Source of the DNA: Achromobacter sp. RTa | Lineage (GTDB): Bacteria > Pseudomonadota > Gammaproteobacteria > Burkholderiales > Burkholderiaceae_B | DNA: 64,000 nucleotides | NCBI RefSeq assembly: GCF_000757485.1 | Contig: NZ_JPYO01000041.1 | Coordinates: forward strand, 1 to 64,000 | Direction of reading: 5' to 3' | Shown here: one piece after another, positions 1 to 8,230 of the stretch | Layout: each line of letters begins with the position of its first letter | How positions within the stretch are numbered: the stretch's first letter is position 1 | Made by a program: the position numbers and the translations under genes | Notes under the pieces: model-generated | Databases searched by the model: none | The model's input: the letters and a program-made list of their open reading frames with translations, nothing else | What the model was told of the DNA's origin: nothing

Positions 1-54
1 ACGCCGGGCGCAGCAGGCACGCCGGGCGCAGCAGGCACGCCGGGCGCAGCAGGC
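1..54 (+). repeat. 18-bp tandem repeat, three exact copies
   Basis: The unit ACGCCGGGCGCAGCAGGC occurs at 1-18, 19-36 and 37-54 and is followed by two degraded units to about base 90. It encodes TPGAAG and probably continues upstream of the window. It lies in the low-complexity linker before the membrane segment of the FimV-like protein. Confidence 0.9.
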
Positions 55-387
55 GCTCCGGGCGCGGCAAGCGCGCCGAACGCCGCTTCGCCGGACAAGG
101 CCGCAGGCACTCCCCCCAACAAGGACGCCACGTCGGACATGCCTGCATGGCTGGCCGACAACCTGCTTGTCATCGTCACCGCCGTGCTGGCGCTGATCGC
201 ATTTGCCATCGCCTGGCTGCTGCGCAGGGCGGGTGCAAGGCGCGGAGACGATGACGAGGAGACTTACGAATATTCCGAGCCGGCGCTCGACACGGCAGCG
301 CTGAACCGCAAGCTCAATAGCATCAATCTCGACCTGGACGAACCGCCCACGGACGAACCGCGCCGGGTCGGCGGTCCACAGGTTTGA
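1..387 (+). CDS. fimV: FimV-like protein, C-terminal end (partial)
   Basis: The reading frame is open from base 1 to the TGA at 385-387, so only the last 128 residues are visible. They consist of an Ala/Pro/Gly-rich stretch starting with tandem TPGAAG units, one hydrophobic membrane segment (LLVIVTAVLALIAFAIAWLL) followed by arginines, and a short acidic tail. FimV proteins are inner-membrane peptidoglycan-binding proteins (LysM at the N-terminus, not in this window) that help polar and type IV pilus functions. The assignment rests mainly on the fimV-truA-trpF gene order seen in pseudomonads and many betaproteobacteria, plus the single-span architecture. TruA starts 3 bases after the stop, so the two are probably cotranscribed. 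The cytoplasmic tail is short compared with pseudomonad FimV. Confidence 0.6.
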   Translation, partial: TPGAAGTPGAAGTPGAAGAPGAASAPNAASPDKAAGTPPNKDATSDMPAWLADNLLVIVTAVLALIAFAIAWLLRRAGARRGDDDEETYEYSEPALDTAALNRKLNSINLDLDEPPTDEPRRVGGPQV

Positions 388-390
388 TAC

Positions 391-1200
391 ATGTCTAGAG
401 TTGCATTGGGGCTGGCGTACGACGGCTCCGCCTGGCAAGGTTGGCAGACGCAGCCGCACCGGCAGACGGTGCAGGATACGCTGGAAGCCGCCCTGGGAAG
501 TTTTTGCGATGTAGCGGGCCCGGTCTCCACGATTTGCGCGGGCCGCACGGATACCGGCGTGCACGGCGCCATGCAGGTGGTCCATCTGGATACTGAGCTG
601 GACCGCAGGATGGAGTCCTGGGTGCGCGGCGTGAACGCCTTTCTTCCGCCGAGCATTTCCGTTCAGTGGGCGCAGCCCGTCCCGGACGATTTTCATGCAC
701 GCTTCTCGGCGCGCGCGCGAACCTATGTCTATCTGCTATGGTGCGGCCGCGTGCGCCCGGCGCTATGGGCGGGGCGCGCGGGCTGGTGTTTCCAGCCGCT
801 GGACGTGGACGCCATGCGCGCGGCGGCAAGGGCGCTGCTGGGCGAGCACGACTTTTCCAGCTTCCGTTCTTCGCAATGCCAAGCCAAGCATCCGGTGCGT
901 CACCTGCACAGGCTGGACATCGAAGAGCGCGGCCCGTTCCTGGTGTTTACGCTGAAGGCGAATGCCTTCCTGCATCACATGGTACGCAATATCATGGGAG
1001 CGCTGCTGCAAGTCGGGCAGGGCAGGGAGCCGGTGGACTGGATGGCGCAGCTCCTGTCGTGGCGCGACCGCAAGCGCGGCGCGCCCACGTTCGCGCCCGA
1101 CGGGCTGTACCTGTCAGCCATTGAATATCCCGAAGAGTTCGGCCTGGACGAACTCGACGGCGGCTCGCAGCTGCTGTCGCCGTTTACTCAAACCTATTAG
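391..1200 (+). CDS. truA: tRNA pseudouridine(38-40) synthase TruA
   Basis: This 269-residue protein isomerises uridines 38-40 in the anticodon stem-loop of tRNAs in the cytoplasm. The catalytic aspartate is Asp54 in the family motif GRTDTGVHG, and the C-terminal half has the expected [13 protein letters not shown] motif that lines the active site. Length and layout match the family. It starts three bases after the fimV stop and is followed by a receptor gene and trpF, the usual neighbourhood of truA in this group. Confidence 0.97.
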   Translation: MSRVALGLAYDGSAWQGWQTQPHRQTVQDTLEAALGSFCDVAGPVSTICAGRTDTGVHGAMQVVHLDTELDRRMESWVRGVNAFLPPSISVQWAQPVPDDFHARFSARARTYVYLLWCGRVRPALWAGRAGWCFQPLDVDAMRAAARALLGEHDFSSFRSSQCQAKHPVRHLHRLDIEERGPFLVFTLKANAFLHHMVRNIMGALLQVGQGREPVDWMAQLLSWRDRKRGAPTFAPDGLYLSAIEYPEEFGLDELDGGSQLLSPFTQTY

Positions 1201-1251
1201 GGAAGCCGCCGGCAACGGCGACATCTTCCGCGCCCGATGGAGGCTTTTGCC

Positions 1252-2349
1252 ATGCGACGCCGCGCGTTTTTGAAACAGACCGCCCTGGGAGCCACCGCCG
1301 GCGGCGCTGCCCTGGCGGCCCCGGTTTTCGCGCAGGACGCCCCTACGGTCTCATGGCGGCTGGCCTCCAGTTTTCCCAATGAATCGCCAACGCTGTTCGC
1401 AGGGGCGGAGGACGTCGCCCGCTATGTCGCCGAAGTGACGGATGGGCGCTTCAATATCGAGATATTCCCGGCCGGGGACCTGGTGCAGCCGGGCCAGGTG
1501 CTGGAAGCCGTGCAGTATCGCGTCGTGGATTGCGGCCATACGGCTTCCACCCGTTATTTCGATACGGATCCCGCGCTTTGCTTCGACGCCGGCGTGCCGT
1601 TTGGCCTGAATACGCGGCAGATGAATGCGTGGATGACCCAGGGAGAAGGCCTGGCGCTTACGCGGGTGTTGTTCGACAAATACAACATCCTCAACTTTCC
1701 CTGTGGCTATACCGGCGCCCAGATGGGGGGCTGGTTCCGCGGCGAAATCAAGACGGTCGACGACCTGCGCGGCCTGAAAGTTAAGGCCGGCGGATTCGCC
1801 CGCCATGTGCTGGCGCGGCTGGGCGCCACGCCCGTCCAGGTGCCTGCGTCGGAAACCTATACGGCGCTGGAGCAGGGTGTCATCGATGCGGCGGCCTGGA
1901 TCGGCCCCTATGACGACGAAAGCCTGGCTCTCTATAAAGTGGCCAGGAACTATTACTTTCCGGGCTGGTGGGCGGGCACGCTGCAGTTGTCGCTGTATGT
2001 GAACCAGGATGCCTACGACGAACTGCCCAAACCCTACCAGTCCGCGCTTGCGCTGGCTTGCCGCATGGCCACGGGCAACATGATCGCCAAGTACGACGCC
2101 GGCAACCCGGACGCGCTGCGCCGCCTCGTGTCTCGCGGCGCGCAATTGAAAGCGTTTCCCAAGCCGGTCCTGCAGGCAAGCTACGAAGCGTCCCTCGCCG
2201 CTTATAAAGAGATGAGCGCAAAGGATCCGATGTTCAAGAAGCTCTATGAGAGCATGGCCGCGTTTCGCGACAAGGAAGTTCCCTGGTTCCGCCTGGCCGA
2301 AGGCAGTTTCGACAACCTCGTCGCAACCCTGGGCCAGCCAACCACCTAG
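1252..2349 (+). CDS. TRAP transporter periplasmic receptor, DctP/TakP type
   Basis: This 365-residue receptor has a twin-arginine-like signal (MRRRAFLKQT, then an Ala-rich stretch to AQDAP), so it is probably exported to the periplasm and cleaved near residue 28. The body has DctP features: SSFPNESPTLF near the mature N-terminus, FPAGDLVQPGQVLEAVQ, and the central VKAGGFARHVLARLGATPV region where the conserved carboxylate-binding arginine lies. Subfamily members bind 2-oxo acids or similar monocarboxylates; the ligand here is not known. GGAGG at 1239-1243, eight bases before the ATG at 1252, decides the start over an upstream ATG at 1237. No DctQ or DctM membrane gene is adjacent, so it must use a membrane pair encoded elsewhere. 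Confidence 0.88.
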   Translation: MRRRAFLKQTALGATAGGAALAAPVFAQDAPTVSWRLASSFPNESPTLFAGAEDVARYVAEVTDGRFNIEIFPAGDLVQPGQVLEAVQYRVVDCGHTASTRYFDTDPALCFDAGVPFGLNTRQMNAWMTQGEGLALTRVLFDKYNILNFPCGYTGAQMGGWFRGEIKTVDDLRGLKVKAGGFARHVLARLGATPVQVPASETYTALEQGVIDAAAWIGPYDDESLALYKVARNYYFPGWWAGTLQLSLYVNQDAYDELPKPYQSALALACRMATGNMIAKYDAGNPDALRRLVSRGAQLKAFPKPVLQASYEASLAAYKEMSAKDPMFKKLYESMAAFRDKEVPWFRLAEGSFDNLVATLGQPTT

Positions 2350-2409
2350 GCGCGGCGGATATACTGATTCAAACCGTCGCGCGGGGCGACGGCGTAAGTG
2401 ATGAGTTCC

Positions 2410-3096
2410 ATGCGCACACGCATCAAGATCTGCGGATTGACCCGCGAACAGGATATCGACGCCGCCGTCGCGGCGGGCGTCGACGCGATAGGTTTTGTCT
2501 TCTACCCCAAGAGCAAGCGCTGCCTGACGCCGCTGCGGGCGGCCCAATTGCGCCGCATGGTGCCGGCTTTCGTCGACGTCGTGGCGCTGTTCGTCAATCC
2601 GTCGCGCCATGAAGTGCAGGCCGTGCTGGATCAGGTTGGACCGGAACTGTTGCAGTTCCACGGCGACGAAACTCCACAGGACTGCGCCCACTACGGCCAT
2701 CGCTTCCTGCGCGCCTTCCGGGCCGGCGCTCCCGGCCTGGAAAGCGCGGAAAACCTCGCCTCCACTTGCCGCGCCTACGGCGAAGCGGCGGGCTGGCTGT
2801 TCGACAGCTACAGCGCGGGCTATGGCGGCAGCGGGCATGGATTCGACTACGCGCTGCTCGACGACGTGAAGGCCGACCCCATCTCGCGCCCGCTGATTCT
2901 TTCGGGCGGCCTGAACGCCGAAAATGTCGGCCAGGCCGTGCAATTGATGAAGCCTTGGGGCGTGGATGTCAGCAGTGGAGTAGAGGTCCAGCAAGGAATA
3001 AAAAGTTCTGATAGAATCTCGTTCTTCGTTGCTGCGGTGCAAGCCGCAGATTCGAAGCTGAAGAGCGAAGCGGTGCTGATGAATAAGCAGCACTGA
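2410..3096 (+). CDS. trpF: Phosphoribosylanthranilate isomerase
   Basis: TrpF catalyses the Amadori rearrangement of N-(5-phosphoribosyl)anthranilate in tryptophan synthesis. The beta/alpha-barrel markers are clear: RIKICGLT at the N-terminus with the catalytic cysteine, GFVFYPKSKR, LLQFHGDE, LFDSYSAGYGGSGHGFDY with the catalytic aspartate, LSGGL, and VDVSSGVE near the end. The ATG at 2410 places the conserved core two residues in; ATG 2401 and GTG 2398 are in-frame alternatives, none with a strong ribosome site. trpB and trpA, which often follow trpF, are not here: a tRNA gene comes next. Confidence 0.95.
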   Translation: MRTRIKICGLTREQDIDAAVAAGVDAIGFVFYPKSKRCLTPLRAAQLRRMVPAFVDVVALFVNPSRHEVQAVLDQVGPELLQFHGDETPQDCAHYGHRFLRAFRAGAPGLESAENLASTCRAYGEAAGWLFDSYSAGYGGSGHGFDYALLDDVKADPISRPLILSGGLNAENVGQAVQLMKPWGVDVSSGVEVQQGIKSSDRISFFVAAVQAADSKLKSEAVLMNKQH

Positions 3097-3224
3097 GGTA
3101 GTGCAAAACGCGATTCGGAGCAGCCATGGCGCGAGCCGTTGGCAAGGCCTCGGGCAGAGATGCCGGGAAAGATGCAAAGGCGCTTCGAACGAAATGAAAT
3201 CTGCAAAAAGTCTTCCAAGACGAT

Positions 3225-3253
3225 TTGCACAGTTCAAAAAAGCACTATATAAT
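3225..3253 (+). promoter_or_regulatory. Sigma-70 promoter of tRNA-Val
   Basis: TTGCAC at 3225-3230 and a consensus TATAAT at 3248-3253 are separated by 17 bases. Transcription would start about 3260, just ahead of the tRNA at 3267. Confidence 0.8.
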
Positions 3254-3266
3254 TCTTCTTCTTTGC

Positions 3267-3343
3267 AGGCGGTTAGCTCAGCTGGTTAGAGCGCCACGTT
3301 GACATCGTGGAGGTCGTTGGTTCGATTCCAATACCGCCTACCA
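3267..3343 (+). tRNA. tRNA-Val (anticodon GAC)
   Basis: The acceptor stem pairs AGGCGGT (3267-3273) with ACCGCCT (3333-3339). The D arm has GCTCAGCTGGTTAGAGC, the anticodon stem CCACG/CGTGG encloses the loop TTGACAT with GAC at 3301-3303, and the T arm contains GGTTCGATTCC. CCA is encoded at 3341-3343. It reads GUC and GUU codons. It has its own promoter upstream and a terminator downstream. Confidence 0.97.
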
Positions 3344-3378
3344 AATTCCTGCAAAGTGCTGTGAAGCACGGCAAAAAG

Positions 3379-3414
3379 AAAGCCGCCAAGTACGAACTTG
3401 GCGGCTTTTTTGTT
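3379..3414 (+). terminator. Rho-independent terminator of tRNA-Val
   Basis: AAGCCGCCAAG pairs with CTTGGCGGCTT around the loop TACGAA, followed by six T residues. Confidence 0.9.
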
Positions 3415-3490
3415 TTCCGCTGCAAAGCGGCGGCCACCGGAAGTGGGATCCGTTGCTTACTCAACTTGCGCAAGTCAATGCGTTGCCTCG

Positions 3491-3516
3491 CCGCATCGGC
3501 CTATTGGCCGATGCGG
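3491..3516. other. Perfect 11-bp inverted repeat
   Basis: CCGCATCGGCC and GGCCGATGCGG flank a TATT loop. It lies between the tRNA-Val terminator and the 3' end of the minus-strand gene at 3540. There is no T tract on either side, so it could stabilise mRNA 3' ends rather than act as a classic terminator. Confidence 0.6.
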
Positions 3517-3539
3517 GCGCCGAAGGGCGGGCGGCTGCG

Positions 3540-4058
3540 TCAATCAAAAACGTCGAACAGCACGTCGGCGACGATCGCCGTGGCGACGGCTACAAGAATG
3601 AGATCGGAGCCGGCGACTCGCCATTCATAGCCGGGATAGACAGGAAGACGCGCGAGCATGGGGCCCGGGACCATTTTCTTGGCGATCCCGGGAGGCAGAG
3701 GCTTGCCGCGGGCAAGGTTCTTCCGGACTCCCGGCGGCAGCGAGCTGTAGCCCGACAATCCATATTCTTGCGCGTAGCCTCTGGCAGTGGAGATCGTGAT
3801 GCCTGCGTGGCGAAGCGTGACGTTGACGTCGCCGGAGCCGGAGCCGTTCCCGCCACCTTTGGACGAACCGCCGTTGCCGCTATTGCCCTTGCCGGAACCG
3901 TTGCCTTTGCCGCCGCTGTTGCCCTTGTTTTGCCCTTGGCCCTGGCCTGCGTTGTCAGGCTTGCCCTTTCCTTCAGGAGGGGCGGCCAGGGCGTTGCCGG
4001 CCAGGAACAGACAGCAGATCGCGGCGGTGACGAATTTCTTGGTATTGGGATGACTCAT
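3540..4058 (-). CDS. Secreted Gly/Asn-rich protein with CigR-like C-terminal domain
   Basis: This 172-residue product has a signal peptide (KKFVTAAICCLFLAGNALA, cleavage before APPEG), a Gly/Asn/Ser/Lys-rich linker of about 55 residues (GNSGGKGNGSGKGNSGNGG and similar), then a region with the repeated motif LPPGxxKxxxxGxPLPPGIAKK and a final hydrophobic segment (DLILVAVATAIVADVLF). The LPPG motifs and hydrophobic tail match the RcnB/CigR family of envelope proteins; CigR of Salmonella is an anti-virulence factor, but the role here is unknown. Two ATGs lie in tandem; AGGAG is five bases from the second (4058) and only two from the first (4061), favouring 4058. Transcribed alone. Confidence 0.7.
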   Translation of the reverse strand: MSHPNTKKFVTAAICCLFLAGNALAAPPEGKGKPDNAGQGQGQNKGNSGGKGNGSGKGNSGNGGSSKGGGNGSGSGDVNVTLRHAGITISTARGYAQEYGLSGYSSLPPGVRKNLARGKPLPPGIAKKMVPGPMLARLPVYPGYEWRVAGSDLILVAVATAIVADVLFDVFD

Positions 4059-4272
4059 CATGGCTCCTACTCAGCCGAAAGTGCAGTGAGCCGATTCTAG
4101 GGTGGGCCTAGTCTTTTGGCGTAGAGGCCAATCTGATAAAGATGTAAGCAGGTCCGAGGTTTGTGTCCTGCCGCTGACTCGGGTTTCGACAAACAAGCGT
4201 CTCAAGGCCTCGGCCGTTCTCCGTGATGGAGGCTCGGCATTGCGCAGGGGAAGCTTACGATTTAGTCCTATA

Positions 4273-4292
4273 TACTGTATAAAAACACAGTA
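4273..4292 (+). promoter_or_regulatory. LexA (SOS) box
   Basis: TACTGTATAAAAACACAGTA is a perfect CTGT-N8-ACAG SOS operator with extended TA/TA flanks. A promoter can be drawn over it: TTACGA at 4255-4260, 17 bases, TATAAA at 4278-4283, so the -10 element lies inside the box and LexA would block RNA polymerase. The next gene on the plus strand starts at 4350. Confidence 0.8.
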
Positions 4293-4349
4293 TATTTCAC
4301 TTTCATGGTGATGAAATCGGCCCCGGTTCCGGCCGACAGGGGACTGCGC

Positions 4350-4544
4350 ATGGCTGAGGTGGAATGGACGCAGCGGGACGAATACTACTGGCAGGGGCCG
4401 CCTGGCTGGACTATTTGCCGTGTCTTCGTGGAAGGCTCGTGGCAGTACGAATTGTGGTTCAGCCGCGGAGGCGGCGGCACCATCTACGGCATGCGCGCCT
4501 CGCTCGGGGCGGCGCAGGATCTATACGAGCAAAAGCTGCGCTAG
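4350..4544 (+). CDS. Small protein of unknown function behind a LexA box
   Basis: This 64-residue protein is aromatic-rich (WTQRDEYYWQGPPGW, GSWQYELWFSRGGGG) with no signal peptide or membrane segment, so it is probably cytosolic. The start at 4350 is chosen because AGGGGA (4338-4343) lies six bases upstream; ATGs at 4305 and 4311 are in frame but have no ribosome site and would sit just beyond the likely transcription start. I do not recognise a family. The LexA box at 4273-4292 suggests induction by DNA damage. It does not resemble the membrane-bound SulA-like or TisB-like SOS peptides. Confidence 0.65.
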   Translation: MAEVEWTQRDEYYWQGPPGWTICRVFVEGSWQYELWFSRGGGGTIYGMRASLGAAQDLYEQKLR

Positions 4545-4615
4545 AGCGCCGGCGCTCCGGGTTGCCGCGCCTCGCACGGCGTATGCTTGCAGGTCCACAA
4601 CCAAAGCTGACCATC

Positions 4616-5089
4616 ATGCCCGCACTTCCCGCGCTGTCCCTGGCCGTCAAACCTGATTGGATCGACGAGTACGGCCACATGAATGCCGCTCACTACGTGG
4701 GCGTGTTCGACCGCCATGGTTTCGAACTGCTGGGCCGCTTTGGCGTCGGTTCGGACTACACCCGCCAGACGCGTTGCGGCATCTATACGATGAACATCCA
4801 TGTCGCCTACCGGCGCGAAGTGCTGGCGGGCGACCCGCTGGAACTGCGCCTGCGCCTGCTGGAAGCGGACGACAAGAGGCTGCTTTGCCTGATGGAACTG
4901 ATACAGGCCCGCGACGGCTACCTGGCCGCCACGATGGAGCAATTGTCTTTGCACGTGGACCTGGAAACGCGCCGAGCCAAGCCGTTTCCCGCCGAGGTGG
5001 CGGCGCGGCTGGCCGGCGCCGTGCAGGACCATGCGCAGCATCCGCTGCCCGAGGGATACCAGCGGCTGCTGCCTCTCAAGCGCACCTGA
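4616..5089 (+). CDS. Acyl-CoA thioesterase, hot-dog fold
   Basis: This 157-residue protein carries the 4HBT/FadM-type signature WIDEYGHMNAAHYVGVFD near the N-terminus, where the aspartate and the asparagine-histidine pair shape the active site, followed by the IYTMNIHVAYRREV strand and LRLLEADDKRL. Members hydrolyse acyl-CoA or related thioesters in the cytoplasm; the substrate cannot be told here. The layout resembles the small thioesterases linked to betainyl- or hydroxybenzoyl-CoA metabolism, but no such genes are adjacent. The ATG at 4616 precedes the conserved core by 15 residues; longer in-frame starts overlap the upstream small gene and are unlikely. Confidence 0.8.
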   Translation: MPALPALSLAVKPDWIDEYGHMNAAHYVGVFDRHGFELLGRFGVGSDYTRQTRCGIYTMNIHVAYRREVLAGDPLELRLRLLEADDKRLLCLMELIQARDGYLAATMEQLSLHVDLETRRAKPFPAEVAARLAGAVQDHAQHPLPEGYQRLLPLKRT

Positions 5090-5217
5090 GCGGCTGCGCG
5101 CCTTGCGCTTGAACGCATCGCAAACGATTCCCGGCGCAGCCGCCGCGCGCGCGGCAATGGCCGGGACCGCCCGCTACGGTATATTGCGGTGTTCCTTCAG
5201 CTTCGGACTCGCCATCC

Positions 5218-5934
5218 ATGCGTCAGACCGCCAGGTCCATTCTTCTGCTGCCCGCCCTCTGGCTGGCCGGCTGCGCGGCGGGCGGCGCCCCGGTCGTGCC
5301 CAAGGCCGGGCTCGACGAGGCGCCGATGTATGGCGGCGCGGATAGGTCGGCCGCCGCCGATCTGAGGGCGGCCGACGACAAGCTGATCGCCGAGGCGACG
5401 CAGTCCTACGGGTCCCGTGAGAGCGCGTCCAGGGCCTGGGTGGAGCAGGGCTACCGCTTTTACCAGGCGGACCAGCTCGGCATGGCCATGCGCCGGTTCA
5501 ACCAGGCGTGGCTGCTGGATTCGAAGAATCCCCAGGTCTACACCGGCTTTGCCGCGGTATTGCATGACGAGGGCAGGTTCTGCGATGCGATGAACATGAT
5601 GGATCGGGCGCTCAGCCTGGATCCGCGGTCTTTCCAGGGGTCCTATGCGGACGCAGGCCGGACCGCGGCTCGCTGCGCCGCCGAGGACAAGACCTTGCCT
5701 CCGGAGGCGCGCGTGGCGGCAACGTTGCGTTCCGATGCGATGTTTCGAAAGGGCGAGCAGCTGGAGCCGGACAAGGGCTATCTCTACGCCTCTTGGGCGT
5801 CCGCTTTCTATCGGCGGGGCCAATACTCCGACGCCTGGGCCATGATCTTCAAGTCGCGAGCCGCGGGCGGCCAGCCCAGCCCGGCGTTCGTGGAAATGCT
5901 GCGCGTGAAAATGCCGGAGCCCGCGCGGCCCTGA
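5218..5934 (+). CDS. TPR-repeat lipoprotein
   Basis: This 238-residue protein has a lipoprotein signal (LLLPALWLAGC, lipidated Cys19), so it is membrane anchored. Residues about 75-140 contain tetratricopeptide motifs (AWVEQGYRFYQADQLGMAMR, NPQVYTGFAAVLHDEGRFCD), and a further helical pair follows (GYLYASWASAFYRRGQYSDA). TPR lipoproteins usually scaffold envelope complexes; no partner is visible next to it. The +2 residue after the cysteine is alanine, which fits outer-membrane sorting. Confidence 0.75.
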   Translation: MRQTARSILLLPALWLAGCAAGGAPVVPKAGLDEAPMYGGADRSAAADLRAADDKLIAEATQSYGSRESASRAWVEQGYRFYQADQLGMAMRRFNQAWLLDSKNPQVYTGFAAVLHDEGRFCDAMNMMDRALSLDPRSFQGSYADAGRTAARCAAEDKTLPPEARVAATLRSDAMFRKGEQLEPDKGYLYASWASAFYRRGQYSDAWAMIFKSRAAGGQPSPAFVEMLRVKMPEPARP

Positions 5935-5988
5935 GATGGCCTGCCCCTCAGCAATGTTCACCATCTTCACGATATCCTGCCGCCCATC

Positions 5989-6384
5989 ATGATGAGAGTT
6001 CTATGGCTGTGCCTGGGCTGCCTGATGCTGGCGCTGGGCATCATCGGCGCGTTTCTGCCTGTCATGCCCACGACGATTTTCCTGATCCTGGCGGTGGCCT
6101 GCTTTTCACGCTCGTCGCCCCGGTTGGAAAAGTGGCTGCTTGACAGTCCGACCTACGGCCCTGCGCTGCGCGCCTGGCGCGACCAGGGGGCCGTGTCGGG
6201 CAAGGGCAAGACCTATGCCTGCCTGGGAATGGCGGTCGGGTACGTGCTGTTCTGGTGGGGCGCGCATCCGTCGTGGCCTCTCGCCTTTGCCGTCGGCGTT
6301 TTCTTCCTGGCCAGCGCCGCCTATGTGCTTAGCCGGCCGGCTCCGCGCGATCCCGGCCCGGACGGCAAGCCTGGCCGGGGATAG
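5989..6384 (+). CDS. DUF454 (YbaN) family inner-membrane protein
   Basis: This 131-residue protein has the DUF454 layout: a first membrane span (LWLCLGCLMLALGIIGAFLPVMP), the marker PVMPTTIFLILAVACFSRSSP, an amphipathic loop with WLLDSPTYGPALRAWRDQGAV, then two C-terminal spans. The function of the family is unknown. Two ATGs lie in tandem (5989, 5992). It stands alone and converges on the dehydratase gene that ends at 6403. Confidence 0.85.
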   Translation: MMRVLWLCLGCLMLALGIIGAFLPVMPTTIFLILAVACFSRSSPRLEKWLLDSPTYGPALRAWRDQGAVSGKGKTYACLGMAVGYVLFWWGAHPSWPLAFAVGVFFLASAAYVLSRPAPRDPGPDGKPGRG

Positions 6385-6402
6385 GCGCCTGCGGCCTCGC
6401 TT

Positions 6403-8184
6403 TCAATGCGAATGCCTGGGGTCGCCGCGGGTCTCCACGACCCTGAGGTAGAGCGTGGCGGGCTCCAGGCAGCCTCCGGTCGAAAGCTGGCCCACCATCC
6501 GCCGATACAGATCCTGCCAGGGCGTCTGCGACTGGGGCGCCTGATAGGCGGGCTCCTGCCTGCGTTTCTCCATTTCCGTTTCGTCCACCAGCGCGGTGAC
6601 CGTGCGCTGGTTCAGGTCGACGCGAATGCGGTCGCCGGTGCGCAGCAGCGCCAGGCCGCCGCCCACCGCCGCTTCCGGCGACATGTTAAGGATGGACGGA
6701 CTTGCCGACGTGCCGCTCTGCCGGCCGTCGCCCATGCAAGGCAGGGAATCGATGCCGCGCTTGAGCAGATAGGAGGGCGGCGCCATGTTCACTACTTCCG
6801 CGCTGCCCGGGTAGCCGACGTCGCCGGCGCCGCGGATGATCAGGATGCAGTGCTCGTCGATGTTCAGCGCCGGGTCCTCGATGCGGGCATGGTAATCCTC
6901 GGGTCCCTCGAACACGATGGCGCGCGCCTCGAAGGCGTTTTCGGAGCCGGGTTCGGACAGATAGGCGCGGCGGAATGCTTCGCCCACGACCGACATCTTG
7001 ATGATCGCGCTGTCGAAGAAATTGCCCGACAGGACGATGAACCCGGCGCGGTGTTTCAGCGGCGCATTGCAGCTGCGGATGACCTCTGCGTCGTGGGAGC
7101 GGGCAGCGGCTGCGATTTCGCCGACGGTCCGGCCGGATACCGTGGGGCAGTCGGCATGCAGGCGTCCGGCGGCCGTCAGTTCATGCAGCACGGCGGGAAC
7201 GCCGCCGGCGCGGTGGAAACTCTCGCCCAGATATTCGCCGGCGGGCACGCAATTGACCAGCAGCGGCACGTCTTCGCCCAGCCGCTGCCAGTCGTCCAGG
7301 CTCAGGTCGACGCCCATATGCCGGGCGATGGCGATAAGGTGCGGCGGGCAATTGCTGGAGGCGCCGAGCGCGGAAGCGACGACGATCGCATTCTCGAATG
7401 CCTGCCGGGTCAGGATTTGGCTGGGCCGCAAGTCCTCGCGGACCATGTCGCAGATGCGCATGCCGGTGGCGTAGGCCATCTGGCCGCGCTCCCGGTAGGG
7501 AGCGGGAATGCTCGCGCACGTCGGCAGCGACATCCCCAGCGCCTCGGCCAGCGAATTCATCGACAGCGCGGTGCCCATGGTGTTGCAGTGTCCGATGGAC
7601 GGGGATGATGCGGTGGCCAGGGTCATGAAGCCTTCGTAGTCCAGCTTGCCCGCGGCCATCAGGTTGCGGGCGTGCCAGATGATGGTGCCCGAGCCCACGC
7701 GCTTCCCCTCGTGCCAGCCGTCGAGCATCGGCCCGCCGGAAAGCACGATGGCGGGGATGTCGACGGTGGCCGCGGCCATGAGGCAGGCGGGGGTGGTCTT
7801 GTCGCAGCCCGTGGTCAGCACCACGCCGTCCAGCGGATAGCCGTGCAGGATCTCCACCAGGCCCAGATAGGCCAGGTTGCGATCCAGCGCGGCGGTGGGC
7901 CGCCGCCCCTGTTCGGCCAGCGGGTGCACGGGAAATTCCATCGGGATGCCGCCGGCGTCCCGGACGCCCGCCTTGATGCGTTCGGCCAGCGCGAGGTGAT
8001 GGCGGTTACAGGGCACCAGGTCGCTGCCCGTCTGGGCGATGCCTATGATGGGCCGGCCCGATTGCAGTTCCTGCCGCGTGAGGCCGTAGTTGAGGTAGCG
8101 CTCGACATAGATGGCGGTCATGTCGGCGTGCGCCGGGTCGTCGAACCATTTCTGGCTGCGCAGCCTGCGGGGAGTCTGTGGCAT
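6403..8184 (-). CDS. IlvD/EDD-family sugar-acid dehydratase
   Basis: This 593-residue enzyme belongs to the Fe-S dehydratase family that includes dihydroxyacid dehydratase, 6-phosphogluconate dehydratase and arabonate/xylonate dehydratase. Cluster-binding cysteines appear in TTGCDKTTPAC and SIGHCNTMGTALS, and the C-terminal barrel has ADCPTVSGRTVGE and GDGRQSGTSASPSILNMSPE. Length and sequence fit the sugar-acid (arabonate-like) branch better than biosynthetic IlvD. The ATG at 8184 has GGAGG five bases upstream. It is the last gene of the minus-strand operon from 13763 and probably dehydrates a hydroxy acid derived from the imported solute. Confidence 0.88.
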   Translation of the reverse strand: MPQTPRRLRSQKWFDDPAHADMTAIYVERYLNYGLTRQELQSGRPIIGIAQTGSDLVPCNRHHLALAERIKAGVRDAGGIPMEFPVHPLAEQGRRPTAALDRNLAYLGLVEILHGYPLDGVVLTTGCDKTTPACLMAAATVDIPAIVLSGGPMLDGWHEGKRVGSGTIIWHARNLMAAGKLDYEGFMTLATASSPSIGHCNTMGTALSMNSLAEALGMSLPTCASIPAPYRERGQMAYATGMRICDMVREDLRPSQILTRQAFENAIVVASALGASSNCPPHLIAIARHMGVDLSLDDWQRLGEDVPLLVNCVPAGEYLGESFHRAGGVPAVLHELTAAGRLHADCPTVSGRTVGEIAAAARSHDAEVIRSCNAPLKHRAGFIVLSGNFFDSAIIKMSVVGEAFRRAYLSEPGSENAFEARAIVFEGPEDYHARIEDPALNIDEHCILIIRGAGDVGYPGSAEVVNMAPPSYLLKRGIDSLPCMGDGRQSGTSASPSILNMSPEAAVGGGLALLRTGDRIRVDLNQRTVTALVDETEMEKRRQEPAYQAPQSQTPWQDLYRRMVGQLSTGGCLEPATLYLRVVETRGDPRHSH

Positions 8185-8230
8185 GGGAACCTCCGCTTGC
8201 GCCCGTTGCGTGGCGGCCCGGCCGCTTCCG

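Noticed and set aside
4102-4311. 69-residue ORF spanning the LexA box
   Set aside because: No ribosome site and it would run through the SOS operator and promoter.
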